Below are positions 54,882-63,575 of a stretch of DNA of 64,000 bases, in pieces (position 1 is the first letter of the stretch; every line of letters starts with the position of its first letter). The DNA lies in assembly GCA_021324635.1 (NCBI GenBank), contig JAJPIS010000061.1:1-64000 (forward strand), given 5' to 3'. The position numbers and the translations under genes were made by a program. The DNA comes from Gemmatimonadota bacterium. GTDB taxonomy: Bacteria; Gemmatimonadota; Gemmatimonadetes; Gemmatimonadales; Gemmatimonadaceae. The notes beneath the pieces were generated by a model. It was not told the origin of the DNA. It saw only the letters and a list, made by a program, of their open reading frames with translations, and ran no database searches.

Positions 54882-56057
54882 TCAGGTCGCGGTGACGGCC
54901 GGGGCAGGGTCCGCGCCGACGATCTCGGCGTAGCCCTGCGGGTCGGTCGCGCCCTCGGTGTTGATGAGCGCCACCGTCACCGCCGGCTCGAGGCCCAACT
55001 CGGTGCGCCCCCGGGCGTCGGAGGCGACGTCCAGCAGCCCGGCGAGCCCCGCCGCACCGGATTCGCCGGCGACGACGCCGTCGCGGGCGAGGAGTCGCAT
55101 CGCGTCACGTGTCCGCTCGTCCGGGATGGAGATGGCGGCGTGCAGGCCGTCGCGGAGCACCGGCCAGGCCGCCGTCGAGATCTGCTGGGATCGGAGCCCG
55201 GCCATGATGGTGAAAGAGTCGGCGACCTGCGTGGGCTCGCCGGCGGCGATGGACGCCTGCACACAATTCGAGCCGGCGGGCTCCACCGAGGCGATCCGGG
55301 TCGACGCCCCCTGCCGGCGAAAGAAGGTGATCGCGCTCGAGGCGAGGGCGCCCACCCCCGCCTGCACGAGCAGCACATCGGGCGCGCTCCCCAGCTGATC
55401 GACGAGTTCCTGAAAGAGCGTCTCGTAACCCGCGCTCACGTCACCGACGAAGGCCGCGGCGGCGGGAGGCTCGTCCCCGGACGCGGTGTCGGCGCACAAC
55501 CACCACCCCTCGGCGCCCGCGGCCGCGGCGGCGGCGTGCACGGCGGCCGAGTAGCCCTGGGCGACGCGCCTCACCTGCGCGCCATGAGACTCGATCGCCG
55601 CGATGCGATCGGCGACCATGTCCGCCGGGACGTAGATCACGCACGCAAACCCGAGCCGCTCGGCCATGGCCGCGATCCCACGACCGTGATTGCCGTCGGT
55701 GGCCGTGCACAGCGTGACCCGACCAAGCTGCCGGGCACGGCTCTGGAGCTCGTCGAAGGGCACGACGCGGTCGGCGGCCTGAGCCGTGGCGCGAACGATC
55801 GCCTGGTGCAGCGCCCAGGAGCCTCCCAGCACCTTGTACGCGGGCAACCCGATGCGGACTGCCTCGTCCTTGATGACCACCTTGCCGACGCGGAGTGCCG
55901 CGGCGACCCGACGGAGCGGGACGAGCGGCGTCGCCTGATACCCGGGGATGGTGCGGTGGAAGTCGATCGGCCGCACCGAGGCCGCCGCATGGGCTGCCGT
56001 GCGGCGCGTCCGGTGGGTGTTGATCACGAGCTGTGGGGCGGCCGACTCGGTCGTCAC
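54882..56057 (-). CDS. dpaL: diaminopropionate ammonia-lyase
   Basis: 391 residues (E. coli YgeX 398). A PLP enzyme of fold type II that turns 2,3-diaminopropionate into pyruvate and two ammonia. FHRTIPGYQATPLVPL, the PLP Lys in RIGLPAYKVLGGS, CTATDGNHGRGIA and the C-terminal INTEGATDP are diagnostic. Start GTG 56057. It is divergent from the DAP/lysine operon, sharing a 187-bp spacer, but the substrate is a different diamino acid. A serine/threonine deaminase-like activity cannot be excluded. Confidence 0.87.
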   Translation of the reverse strand: MTTESAAPQLVINTHRTRRTAAHAAASVRPIDFHRTIPGYQATPLVPLRRVAAALRVGKVVIKDEAVRIGLPAYKVLGGSWALHQAIVRATAQAADRVVPFDELQSRARQLGRVTLCTATDGNHGRGIAAMAERLGFACVIYVPADMVADRIAAIESHGAQVRRVAQGYSAAVHAAAAAAGAEGWWLCADTASGDEPPAAAAFVGDVSAGYETLFQELVDQLGSAPDVLLVQAGVGALASSAITFFRRQGASTRIASVEPAGSNCVQASIAAGEPTQVADSFTIMAGLRSQQISTAAWPVLRDGLHAAISIPDERTRDAMRLLARDGVVAGESGAAGLAGLLDVASDARGRTELGLEPAVTVALINTEGATDPQGYAEIVGADPAPAVTAT

Positions 56058-56063
56058 GTGTAG

Positions 56064-56141
56064 GGCCTCTCCGGATGGGGTGCGGGTCTCGTGAAGATAT
56101 ACGAAATGGCGGGGGCGTTTGCCTTCGTCCTCGGAGAGGCC
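56064..56141. promoter_or_regulatory. long-range inverted repeat in the dpaL/dapE divergent spacer
   Basis: GGCCTCTCCG (56064-56073) and CGGAGAGGCC (56132-56141) are exact complements, 58 bp apart. They bracket the stretch holding AAGATATACGAAAT, the AT-rich part of the spacer. It could be two half-sites of a DNA-looping regulator or an RNA stem in the dpaL or dapE leader. A TATCTT at 56160-56165 resembles the his -10 box, but no matching -35 is present. Confidence 0.4.
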
Positions 56142-56244
56142 TGTGGTGCCGTGCGCCGCTATCTTGTTCGGGTTCGTTCATGCTCACCTGGACTGCGCGA
56201 TGTGCCTCGATCACACACCGGCGGGCCCGTGATCCCGCCTCGAG

Positions 56245-57294
56245 ATGTCGGAGACTGACGCCATCGATGTCGTCGCGCTGGCGGCGGAGCTCATCGCCAT
56301 CCCGTCGGTCTCCGGAGACGAGGGTCGCGTCGTCGCCTACATCGAGCGGTGGCTCGCAGCGCGGGGGTGGCGGGTCTCGATTCAGGAGGTGTCGCCGGGT
56401 CGAGGCAACCTGTGGGCCCTCCGCGACCACGAGCGGTCCGGATCAGCGCCGGCGGTGACGCTGTCGACGCACCTGGATACGGTGCCGCCCCACGTCCCGC
56501 CGCGGGTGGAAGGGCCGCACCTCTTCGGGCGGGGCGCCTGCGACGCCAAGGGAATCGCCGCGGCCATGCTCGCCGCGGCCGACGGGCTGGCGCGCCGGGG
56601 CGAGGATCGTGTGGGGCTGCTCTTTGTCGTCGGAGAGGAGCGCGGGTCCGATGGCGCGGTCGCGGCACGCGCCCTGACCGACGGACTGCCGCCGGCCAGA
56701 CGGTTCCTGATCAACGGCGAGCCGACGGAGAGCCGACTCGCAACGGGCGCGAAGGGCTCCCTCAGGGTGCTGATCCGCACGGCCGGGCGTGAGGCGCATT
56801 CCGCCTACCCGGCCCTCGGCTGCTCGGCGATCGATTCGCTCGTGCGGCTCCTATCGGATCTCCCCGAGCTGTCCCTTCCGAGTGATCCTGTGTTGGGGGA
56901 GACGACGATCAACGTCGGCGTGATCCGCGGCGGCACGGCCGCGAACATCATCGCCGGCTCGGCCGAGGCCGAATTGCTCGTGCGGCTGGTGGGCGATGTG
57001 GAGGCCGTCCGGTGTGCATTGGACAGCTGGGCCGCCGGCCGCGCCACCCTGACGTACGGCACGTGCATCCCGCCGCAGTACTTTCACACCGTGCCCGGAT
57101 ATCCCACCGCGCCGGTCGCATTCACCTCCGACATCCCGCTGCTGGACGCCTGGGGCGTTCCGCTGCTCGTGGGGCCGGGATCCATCCACGTCGCGCACAC
57201 GCCGGACGAGTTCATCGGGATCGACGAGCTGCGCGACAGCGTCGCGATGTACCGGAGCCTGGCGGAGACGCTCCTGGCCGGAGTGCCCTCATGA
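56245..57294 (+). CDS. dapE: M20 deacylase, DapE/ArgE-like
   Basis: 349 residues. M20 metallopeptidase fold: first metal ligand in STHLDTVP, bridging Asp in GACDAKGIAA, catalytic Glu pair in VGEERGSDG, dimerisation domain with AGREAHSAYP, and final His in GSIHVAHTPDEF. As first gene of an operon with asd, lysC, dapB and dapA, it most likely removes the N-succinyl or N-acetyl group from LL-diaminopimelate. The specificity cannot be read from the sequence. ATGA overlap with asd. Confidence 0.85.
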   Translation: MSETDAIDVVALAAELIAIPSVSGDEGRVVAYIERWLAARGWRVSIQEVSPGRGNLWALRDHERSGSAPAVTLSTHLDTVPPHVPPRVEGPHLFGRGACDAKGIAAAMLAAADGLARRGEDRVGLLFVVGEERGSDGAVAARALTDGLPPARRFLINGEPTESRLATGAKGSLRVLIRTAGREAHSAYPALGCSAIDSLVRLLSDLPELSLPSDPVLGETTINVGVIRGGTAANIIAGSAEAELLVRLVGDVEAVRCALDSWAAGRATLTYGTCIPPQYFHTVPGYPTAPVAFTSDIPLLDAWGVPLLVGPGSIHVAHTPDEFIGIDELRDSVAMYRSLAETLLAGVPS

Positions 57295-58466
57295 CGGCAT
57301 CGCGACGGACTGCCCCACTGACCGACTCACCCATGCCAACGACTCAGCCCAAGGGGAACGGCCGTGCGCGGGCCGCGGCTCCTCGCCCCCAACCGAGACG
57401 GCACGCGTCTCCAGACCCGGGCCGGCGCTGGCCCGTTGCGGTGCTCGGCGCGACCGGCGCGGTGGGGCAGGCTTTCCTGCGCCTGCTGGTGCGGCATCCC
57501 TGGTTCGACGTCGTGGAAGTGGCCGCGTCGGAGCGATCGGCGGGGCGGCCGTACGGCGATGTCGCGCGCTGGCTCGAAGGGGACCTGCCCGATCGGATCG
57601 CGGCGCTCCCGGTGCTCTCCTGCGATGTCTCCGCCGTCCGCGCGCCGCTGGTCTTCTCGGCGCTCGACGCCGCGGCCGCGGGCGCGATCGAGCCGGCGTT
57701 CGCGCGGGCTGGCCGCCTGGTCCTCAGCAACGCGAAGAACTTCCGGATGGAGCCCGACGTTCCCCTCGTGATCCCGGAGGTGAATGCCTCGCATCTCGGT
57801 GCGCTCGGCACCCAGCGTAGCCGCCGGGCCTGGAGCGGCGCGATCGTCACGAACGCGAACTGTGCCGCCACCGGCGCGGCGGTCGCCCTCGCGCCCTTGC
57901 ATGCGGCGTTCGGCATCGAGCAGGTGTTCGTCACGACCCTTCAGGCGGTCTCCGGCGCCGGCTATCCGGGGGTGCCATCGCTCGACATCCTCGGCAACGT
58001 GGTGCCGTACATCGCCGACGAGGAGGAGAAGATCGAGCGCGAGCTCCCGAAGCTGCTGGGCGCGTGGACGGGATCGGCCTTCGAGCCGGCGCCGTTCGCC
58101 GTCAGCGCGCAGACGAACCGCGTGCCGGTCGAGCACGGGCACCTGACGTGCCTCTCCGTCAAGCTCGGGACCCGGGCCACGCCCGATGCCGCGATCGAGG
58201 TGCTGCGGGCATGGGAAGGCGATCCCGCGAGCCGTGGGCTGCCGAGCGCGCCCGAGCGGCCGTTGGTGGTGACCGGTGCGGATACGCGCCCACAACCGCG
58301 ACGGGACGCCAATGCCGGCCACGGCATGACCGTCACCGTCGGCCGAGTCCGGCGCGATCCCATTCTCGATCTCCGACTCGTGGCGTTGGCTCACAACGTC
58401 ATCCGCGGTGCGGCTGGTGGATCGATCCTCAACGCCGAGCTGCTCGCCGCGTGCGGGGAGCTATGA
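57291..58466 (+). CDS. asd: aspartate-semialdehyde dehydrogenase, archaeal/fungal type
   Basis: 391 residues. It reduces aspartyl phosphate with NADPH at the lysine/threonine/methionine branch. The NADP loop VAVLGATGAVGQ is at about 47, the nucleophilic Cys in TNANCAATGA, and the signature SGAGYPGVPSLDILGN with PYIADEEEKIE, typical of the archaeal/yeast subclass and not E. coli Asd. The first 45 residues are an unusual Pro/Arg/Thr-rich extension. ATG 57333 would shorten it by 14 residues, but the ATGA overlap at 57291 favours the longer form. Confidence 0.94.
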   Translation: MTASRRTAPLTDSPMPTTQPKGNGRARAAAPRPQPRRHASPDPGRRWPVAVLGATGAVGQAFLRLLVRHPWFDVVEVAASERSAGRPYGDVARWLEGDLPDRIAALPVLSCDVSAVRAPLVFSALDAAAAGAIEPAFARAGRLVLSNAKNFRMEPDVPLVIPEVNASHLGALGTQRSRRAWSGAIVTNANCAATGAAVALAPLHAAFGIEQVFVTTLQAVSGAGYPGVPSLDILGNVVPYIADEEEKIERELPKLLGAWTGSAFEPAPFAVSAQTNRVPVEHGHLTCLSVKLGTRATPDAAIEVLRAWEGDPASRGLPSAPERPLVVTGADTRPQPRRDANAGHGMTVTVGRVRRDPILDLRLVALAHNVIRGAAGGSILNAELLAACGEL

Positions 58467-59911
58467 TCATCACCAAATTCGGCGGCACCTCCGTGGCGTC
58501 GGCCGCGGCGATCCGGGCGACGGCCGAGATCGTGCGGGGTCGGCTCGACCGGCGGCCGGTGGTCGTCGTCTCGGCGCTCGCCGGCGTCACCAATGCCCTG
58601 CTCGGGCTCGCGGAGCAGGCCACGGCCGGACAGGTGCTGACGGCGCTGCACGGGTTGGAGGGGCTCCGCGCCCGCCACCTGGGCGAGGCGGAAGCCCTCC
58701 TGGGCGACGACGGGGCGGCCGGTCTGTGTGCGGAGGTGAGCGCCGAGATCAGCGTGCTGTGCGACGAGCTGGCGCGCCTCCTCGAGGCGTTCTCCGTCCT
58801 GGGGCACCTCACGCCGCGGGCGCTGGACGCGATCGCGGCCACCGGCGAGCTGCTCGCGATGCAGCTCGTCTGGGGCGCCTACTCGGCGGTCGGACTGCCC
58901 GTGGCGGCCGTCGATCCCCGCCGTGTGCTCATCACCGACGCGACCTTCACGCGGGCGGAGCCCAAGCCGGACGCGATCGCAGCGGCCGCCCGGCAGCACG
59001 TCGCAGCGCTGGTCGACGACGGGCGGGTGCCGGTCATCGGCGGGTTCGTCGGCGCGACGGCCGACGGCGTGACGACCACCCTCGGTCGGGGCGGGTCCGA
59101 CTACAGCGCGTCGCTGCTCGGGGCCGCCCTCGGCGCGGACGCGATCGAGATCTGGACCGACGTCGACGGGATGCTCACCGGCGACCCGCGCGTCGTGCAA
59201 GGTGCGCGACTCATCGAGCGCATCCGATTCGACGAGGCATCCGAGCTGGCGACCTTCGGCGCCAAAGTGCTTCACCCGAGCACCATCGCGCCGGCCGTGC
59301 AGCGCGGGATCCCGGTCTTCGTGTACAACACCCATCGTCCCCACGGGATCGGGACACGGATCACCTTCGACGCCCCGCGGCGTCCCGTGACGGCCATCGC
59401 CGCAAAGGCGCCGGTCACCCTGCTCAAGATCAAGTCGGCCCGCATGCTACTCGCCCCAGGATTTCTCCGGCGGATCTTCGAGGCCTTCGAGCGCCATCGT
59501 ACCTCGGCTGACGTCGTTGCAACCTCGGAGGTGTCGCTGTCGGTGACCGTCGACCGCGCAGCCGGGCACGGACGTGACACGGGTGCTCTCGACGCCCTGG
59601 TGACGGATCTCGCGGCGCTCGGCGACGTATCGGTCGAGCACGCGCGGGGGGTCGTGGCCGTCGTCGGCGCCGGGCTCGCGGACGACACCCGGACGATGGC
59701 GCGCGCGCTGGCGGCACTCCACGGTGTGACCGTGCACATGCTGTCGCTGAGCGCGACGGAGCTGAACCTCACGGCGGTCGTCGATGCGGACCAGGTCGGG
59801 TCCGCGATGCGGCGGCTCCACGCCGAGTTCTTCCCGGTCGGTGACCAGGTGGGCGCCGACGGGGAGCTGACGTCCGCCTCGACCTCGGCCTCGGTCGCGG
59901 CGTCGTCGTGA
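58463..59911 (+). CDS. lysC: aspartate kinase
   Basis: 482 residues from ATG 58463 (ATGA overlap with asd). It phosphorylates aspartate in the first step of the pathway. K5-FGGTSV binds ATP, GELLAMQLVWGAY and TLGRGGSDYSAS form the active site, and WTDVDGMLTGDPR follows. About 310-460 holds two ACT domains (VTLLKIKSARM, VVAVVGAGLADDTRTMA) expected to bind lysine or threonine for feedback control. A Ser/Ala/Thr-rich tail ends the protein. Confidence 0.95.
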   Translation: MIITKFGGTSVASAAAIRATAEIVRGRLDRRPVVVVSALAGVTNALLGLAEQATAGQVLTALHGLEGLRARHLGEAEALLGDDGAAGLCAEVSAEISVLCDELARLLEAFSVLGHLTPRALDAIAATGELLAMQLVWGAYSAVGLPVAAVDPRRVLITDATFTRAEPKPDAIAAAARQHVAALVDDGRVPVIGGFVGATADGVTTTLGRGGSDYSASLLGAALGADAIEIWTDVDGMLTGDPRVVQGARLIERIRFDEASELATFGAKVLHPSTIAPAVQRGIPVFVYNTHRPHGIGTRITFDAPRRPVTAIAAKAPVTLLKIKSARMLLAPGFLRRIFEAFERHRTSADVVATSEVSLSVTVDRAAGHGRDTGALDALVTDLAALGDVSVEHARGVVAVVGAGLADDTRTMARALAALHGVTVHMLSLSATELNLTAVVDADQVGSAMRRLHAEFFPVGDQVGADGELTSASTSASVAASS

Positions 59912-60672
59912 GCGGCGTTTCGGAGCGCGGCCCGCGACCTCCCGCGATCGCGATCGTGGGAATGGGTCGGATGGGGCGCGCGATCGACGTGGCGGCCACC
60001 GACGCCGGATGGACCGTGCGGGCGCGGATCGATGCGCACGACTCCATCTCTAGCGAGTCGCTCCGGCGCGCGGACGTGGCGATCGAGTTCACTACCGCGG
60101 CCGCGGCCCCCGACGTCGTGCGGGCGTGTCTCGAGGCCGGGTGCTCGGTGGTCAGCGGCACGACCGGGTGGAGCGGGGGCGGCCCGGGCATCGAGCAGAC
60201 GGTCGAGGCATCGCGCGGCGCATTTCTCTGGACGCCCAATTTCGCGCTCGGCGCCCATCTGCTCGCGGCGGCGGCGGCGTATCTCGGTCGAGCGCTGCGC
60301 GACCAACCAGCCTGGGACGCGGCAGTGATCGAGACCCATCATGCGGCGAAGCGTGACGCGCCGTCCGGCACAGCCCGGTCGATCAGCGATCGGGCGAGCG
60401 CGGCATGGGGCCGGGCGATCCCCGTGACCAGCGTGCGCGTCGGCCAGGTTCCCGGCGTTCACGAGGTCATCTTCGACGCGCCGTTCGAGCAACTGCGCCT
60501 GACCCACTCGGTGCGGGACCGCCGTGTCTTCGCCGAAGGGGCGCTGACGGCGGCGCGATGGCTGGCCGGGCGCCGGGGTGTCTTCTCGATGGATGACGTC
60601 GTCCGGGCGCTACTCGGGGAGGACCCGGGCGGAGCCGAGCACGGCGTGCGATGCGGATCGTCGGGCGTGTAA
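59908..60672 (+). CDS. dapB: 4-hydroxy-tetrahydrodipicolinate reductase
   Basis: 254 residues, GTG 59908 (GTGA overlap with lysC). The nucleotide loop IVGMGRMGRAI is at about 16-26, DVAIEFTTAAAA and VVSGTTGW follow, and the catalytic motif is ETHHAAKRDAPSGTA, with His and Lys intact. The C-terminal part is shorter and more divergent than in E. coli DapB but ends with the expected SVRDRRVFAEGAL and dimer strands. Cytosolic, fourth gene of the DAP operon. Confidence 0.93.
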   Translation: MSGVSERGPRPPAIAIVGMGRMGRAIDVAATDAGWTVRARIDAHDSISSESLRRADVAIEFTTAAAAPDVVRACLEAGCSVVSGTTGWSGGGPGIEQTVEASRGAFLWTPNFALGAHLLAAAAAYLGRALRDQPAWDAAVIETHHAAKRDAPSGTARSISDRASAAWGRAIPVTSVRVGQVPGVHEVIFDAPFEQLRLTHSVRDRRVFAEGALTAARWLAGRRGVFSMDDVVRALLGEDPGGAEHGVRCGSSGV

Positions 60673-60679
60673 CCTTTTC

Positions 60680-61591
60680 ATGCGAGCGATAGCGCGGATG
60701 GATATGCAGCTGGCCGGGTGCGGCACGGCCCTCGTGACCCCGTTCCTGCGCGATGGCGCGCTCGACGAGGCGGCTCTCCGGGCGTTCGTGGAGTGGCAGA
60801 TCGGTGAGGGGATCGACTTCCTCGTGCCGTGCGGGTCGACCGGCGAAGCGGCGACACTCGACCTCGACGAGCATCGGCGGGTGGTGGCGATCACGGTCGA
60901 GCAGGCAGCGGGGCGCGTCCCGGTGGTGGCTGGGGCGGGGTCGAACGACACCCGGCGGGCGATCGTGTACTCGCGGGCAATGGCCGCGGCCGGCGCCACG
61001 CATCTGCTGCACGTGGCGCCGATGTACAACAAGCCGCCCCAGCGGGGGCTCGTCGCGCACTTCCGCGCCATCGCCGAGGCGGTGGATCTCCCGATCGTGA
61101 TCTACAACGTGCCCGGTCGCACGGCGGTCAACATCGAAGCGGCGACCACGCTCGAGCTGGCGGAGGTACCGGGCATCGTCGCCACCAAGGAAGCGTCGGG
61201 CGATCTGGCCCAGATCACCGAGGTTATCCGGCACCGGCCGCCCGGCTTCCGTGTCCTCTCCGGGGACGACGCCCTGACACTCGCGGTCATCGCCGCCGGG
61301 GGGGACGGCGTCATCTCCGTCGTCTCGAACGCGACGCCGCGGCGCATGCGAGCCCTGGTCGCTCGGGCCTGCGCGGGCGATCTGGCGGGCGCGCGGGCGG
61401 ATCATCTCGCGCTCACACCGTGGATGCGGGCCGCATTCGTCGAGTCGAACCCGCTACCGGTCAAGGCGGCACTCCACCTCATGGGGCGGATGGGGCCGCA
61501 TCACCGGCTGCCACTCGTGCCGCTGGCCGAGCGCCACCTCCCGGTTCTGCGGGCCAGCCTCGTTGCGGCCGGCGCGGTGCCGCCGGCCTGA
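60680..61591 (+). CDS. dapA: 4-hydroxy-tetrahydrodipicolinate synthase
   Basis: 303 residues from ATG 60680. ATG 60698 and 60704 are in frame and fit the family N-terminus (LAGCGTALVTPF) better. It condenses pyruvate with aspartate semialdehyde. The Schiff-base Lys is in ATKEASGDLAQ, the Tyr in VIYNVPGRTAVN, GSTGEAATL binds substrate and APMYNKPPQRG is typical. Only 7 bp after dapB and last gene of the operon. dapD (or dapH), dapF and lysA are not in this window. Confidence 0.95.
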   Translation: MRAIARMDMQLAGCGTALVTPFLRDGALDEAALRAFVEWQIGEGIDFLVPCGSTGEAATLDLDEHRRVVAITVEQAAGRVPVVAGAGSNDTRRAIVYSRAMAAAGATHLLHVAPMYNKPPQRGLVAHFRAIAEAVDLPIVIYNVPGRTAVNIEAATTLELAEVPGIVATKEASGDLAQITEVIRHRPPGFRVLSGDDALTLAVIAAGGDGVISVVSNATPRRMRALVARACAGDLAGARADHLALTPWMRAAFVESNPLPVKAALHLMGRMGPHHRLPLVPLAERHLPVLRASLVAAGAVPPA

Positions 61592-61898
61592 CCCGACCAG
61601 CCCCCCGTTCACACTACTGCTACAGGTCGGGCGGTCGGCGGGACGCCGAACCGGCGGCGTGCGCCGGGCGGGCCGACTGCGGGTCGGTTGCGGGCCGGTC
61701 ACGCCGGCCGTCCGGGAGGAAGAAATGACCGCGTGGGGAGGAGGGCGATCCCGGTCATACGGGGTTGTGCGCGGCCCTCGTGCATTGGCCAGGACCGCGC
61801 GTTAGAGTACAGGGAAGGTGGGCGGCTTCGCGGTGCATCTGCGGCGGCGCTCACGGGCGTACGGACTCTACCGGAGATGCGGCTCCGGGGAGGGCGGC
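61592..61898. other. gene-poor gap between dapA and the TonB-domain gene
   Basis: 307 bp. The only item of note is a possible 26-codon reading frame at 61725-61805. No clear terminator with a T run and no consensus promoter was found. Confidence 0.4.
61725..61805 (+). CDS. possible 26-aa small protein
   Basis: ATG 61725 is preceded by a strong GGGAGGA (61714-61720) with a 4-nt spacer. 26 codons to TAG 61803-61805 encode an Arg/Gly-rich, basic peptide with one Trp and no hydrophobic segment. The good ribosome site is the only support. It could be chance in a GC-rich gap. Confidence 0.2.
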   Translation: MTAWGGGRSRSYGVVRGPRALARTAR

Positions 61899-62618
61899 AT
61901 GCTGGCACGGTTGATCACCCCGAAGACCTCTCCGCTCTGGTCACCGCCCGCGGTCCTCGCGGCAGCGGTGATGTCGCTGCTTCAGCTCAGCGCGACCATG
62001 CCCCGTCGGTCGCCCGAGTCGCGGCCGCGCTTGGCCGGCGGGACCGGCTACCAGACGCCGGTCTACATCCTCCCGATCCTCCCCAAGCCGAACGATCGCC
62101 CGCGTGCGGAGCGGGTGCAGTTCCTGGCGATCCGTGGGTCCGGCGCGGCCGGACCGAGTGGGATCGGGAGCGCCCCGCGGCGCAAACCCGCCGTCGCACC
62201 GCATCCTCGGTCGACTGCGCAGCAGGAGGCTCCCCGTCCGCCGGACGACTCCCGCGGCAAGGTCTACATCATGCCGGAAGTCGACCGGGCCGTCGTGCGC
62301 GATCCGTCGAGCGCCGCGCCGGAATATCCGGAGTTCCTCCGCGAGCAGGGGATCGAGGGGCTCGTCGTGGTCAAGTTCGTCGTCGACACCGACGGACTGG
62401 CGGATAGCGCATCGCTGCGCGTGCTGGCGAGCTCTCATCCGGCGTTCACCGAGGCCCTTCGGGCGGCGTTGCCGAAGATGAAGTTCGTTCCGGCGGCGAT
62501 CGACGGGCGCTCGGTGCGGCAGCTCGTGGAACAGCAGTTCCGGTTCGTGATCACCAAGGTCGACACCATCTCGGCGTCGGCCGCCCGCGCCCGCAACCGC
62601 CGACACGAGCGGTCCTGA
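61899..62618 (+). CDS. TonB-family energy transducer-like protein
   Basis: 239 residues. GGGGAGG lies just before ATG 61899. An N-terminal TM helix about 15-31 (PPAVLAAAVMSLLQLSA) anchors it. A long Pro/Arg/Ala-rich periplasmic spacer (about 35-130) follows, then a TonB_C domain about 145-228: GLVVVKFVVDTDGLADSASL and LPKMKFVPAAIDGRSVRQLV. No exbB/exbD is next to it. Similar to the C-terminal domain of the protein at 34432. Confidence 0.82.
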   Translation: MLARLITPKTSPLWSPPAVLAAAVMSLLQLSATMPRRSPESRPRLAGGTGYQTPVYILPILPKPNDRPRAERVQFLAIRGSGAAGPSGIGSAPRRKPAVAPHPRSTAQQEAPRPPDDSRGKVYIMPEVDRAVVRDPSSAAPEYPEFLREQGIEGLVVVKFVVDTDGLADSASLRVLASSHPAFTEALRAALPKMKFVPAAIDGRSVRQLVEQQFRFVITKVDTISASAARARNRRHERS

Positions 62619-62701
62619 CCCCGCCCCAGGCCGGACACTCGGTCCAATTTGGGCGCACGATCCGGGCAGCCGGCTGACGCGTCGGCGCCCAGGTTGACGG
62701 C

Positions 62702-63451
62702 ATGACAACGGACACGCCGCGGATCGCGGATGGTGCCTCGACTGCCGAGGCGGTCGCGCGGGTCGAGGCGCTCGACTGGGCTCGGGTCGGCCGGGAGCTC
62801 GACGAGCGCGGGAACGCCGTGCTCGTGCGTCTGCTCACTCCCGCACAGTGCCAGGCGCTGCGGGCGGGCTACAGCGACGACGGCCAATTCCGCAGCCGTG
62901 TCGTGATGGCGCGCCACGGGTTCGGGAGCGGCGAATACAAGTATTTCGCCTATCCGCTCCCGCCACTGATCGCGGCGCTCCGGACCACATTGTACAGTCG
63001 ACTCGCTCCAGTGGCGAACCACTGGAACCAGGTGCTGGGGAGCGCACTCCGCTTTCCCGACACGCACGCCGCGTTCCTGGCGCAATGTCACGCCGCCGGG
63101 CAGCGGAGGCCGACACCACTCCTGCTCCGGTACGACCCTGGAGACTACAACTGCCTGCATCAGGACCTGTACGGCGCGCACGTGTTTCCCCTGCAGGTGA
63201 CTCTCCTGTTGGCCGAGCCGGGGCGAGACTTCGAGGGGGGCGAGTTCGCGCTCACGGAGCAGCGCCCGCGGATGCAGTCGCGAGTCGAGGTCGTGCCGTT
63301 GCGTGAGGGTGACGCGGTGGTGTTCGCAGTGCACCACCGGCCTATCCAGGGCGCGCGCGGCGCGTACCGCGTCAATCTCCGTCACGGCGTGAGTCGGATC
63401 CGGACCGGGCACCGCCACACCCTCGGGATCATCTTCCACGACGCGGCATAG
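62702..63451 (+). CDS. 2OG-Fe(II) oxygenase
   Basis: 249 residues. Jelly-roll dioxygenase: the iron ligands are H-x-D in NCLHQDLYGAHVFPLQ and the distal His in VNLRHGVSRIRTGHRHTLGIIFH, with an Arg for 2-oxoglutarate in the same stretch. FEGGEFALTEQRPR and EGDAVVFAVHHRP are typical of the prolyl-hydroxylase-like group (PF09859-type). Cytosolic, substrate unknown. It has its own gap upstream and stands before the MerR gene. Confidence 0.88.
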   Translation: MTTDTPRIADGASTAEAVARVEALDWARVGRELDERGNAVLVRLLTPAQCQALRAGYSDDGQFRSRVVMARHGFGSGEYKYFAYPLPPLIAALRTTLYSRLAPVANHWNQVLGSALRFPDTHAAFLAQCHAAGQRRPTPLLLRYDPGDYNCLHQDLYGAHVFPLQVTLLLAEPGRDFEGGEFALTEQRPRMQSRVEVVPLREGDAVVFAVHHRPIQGARGAYRVNLRHGVSRIRTGHRHTLGIIFHDAA

Positions 63452-63491
63452 GGCAGCCGCGGGTCGCGGGCTCGTGGCATCGGCTGCGGCG

Positions 63492-63522
63492 TTGACTTCG
63501 AGTACACTCGAAGTGTTATCCT
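63492..63522 (+). promoter_or_regulatory. MerR-type promoter with palindromic operator in a 19-bp spacer
   Basis: TTGACT (63492-63497) and TATCCT (63517-63522) are 19 bp apart, the overlong spacing typical of MerR-regulated promoters. A perfect palindrome fills the spacer: ACTTCGAGT (63495-63503), AC, ACTCGAAGT (63506-63514). The MerR-family gene starts 53 bp downstream, so autoregulation by DNA distortion is the natural reading. Confidence 0.85.
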
Positions 63523-63575
63523 CGGGGGACCACGCGCGCTCGTGTCCCGCTCCCGCCGCCACCGGCCGAGGCCGC

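Noticed and set aside
56058-56244. Lysine riboswitch or Lys-rich leader peptide upstream of the DAP operon
   Set aside because: I looked for a Lys-codon run and for an L-box-like fold. Neither is visible, only the 10-bp inverted repeat.
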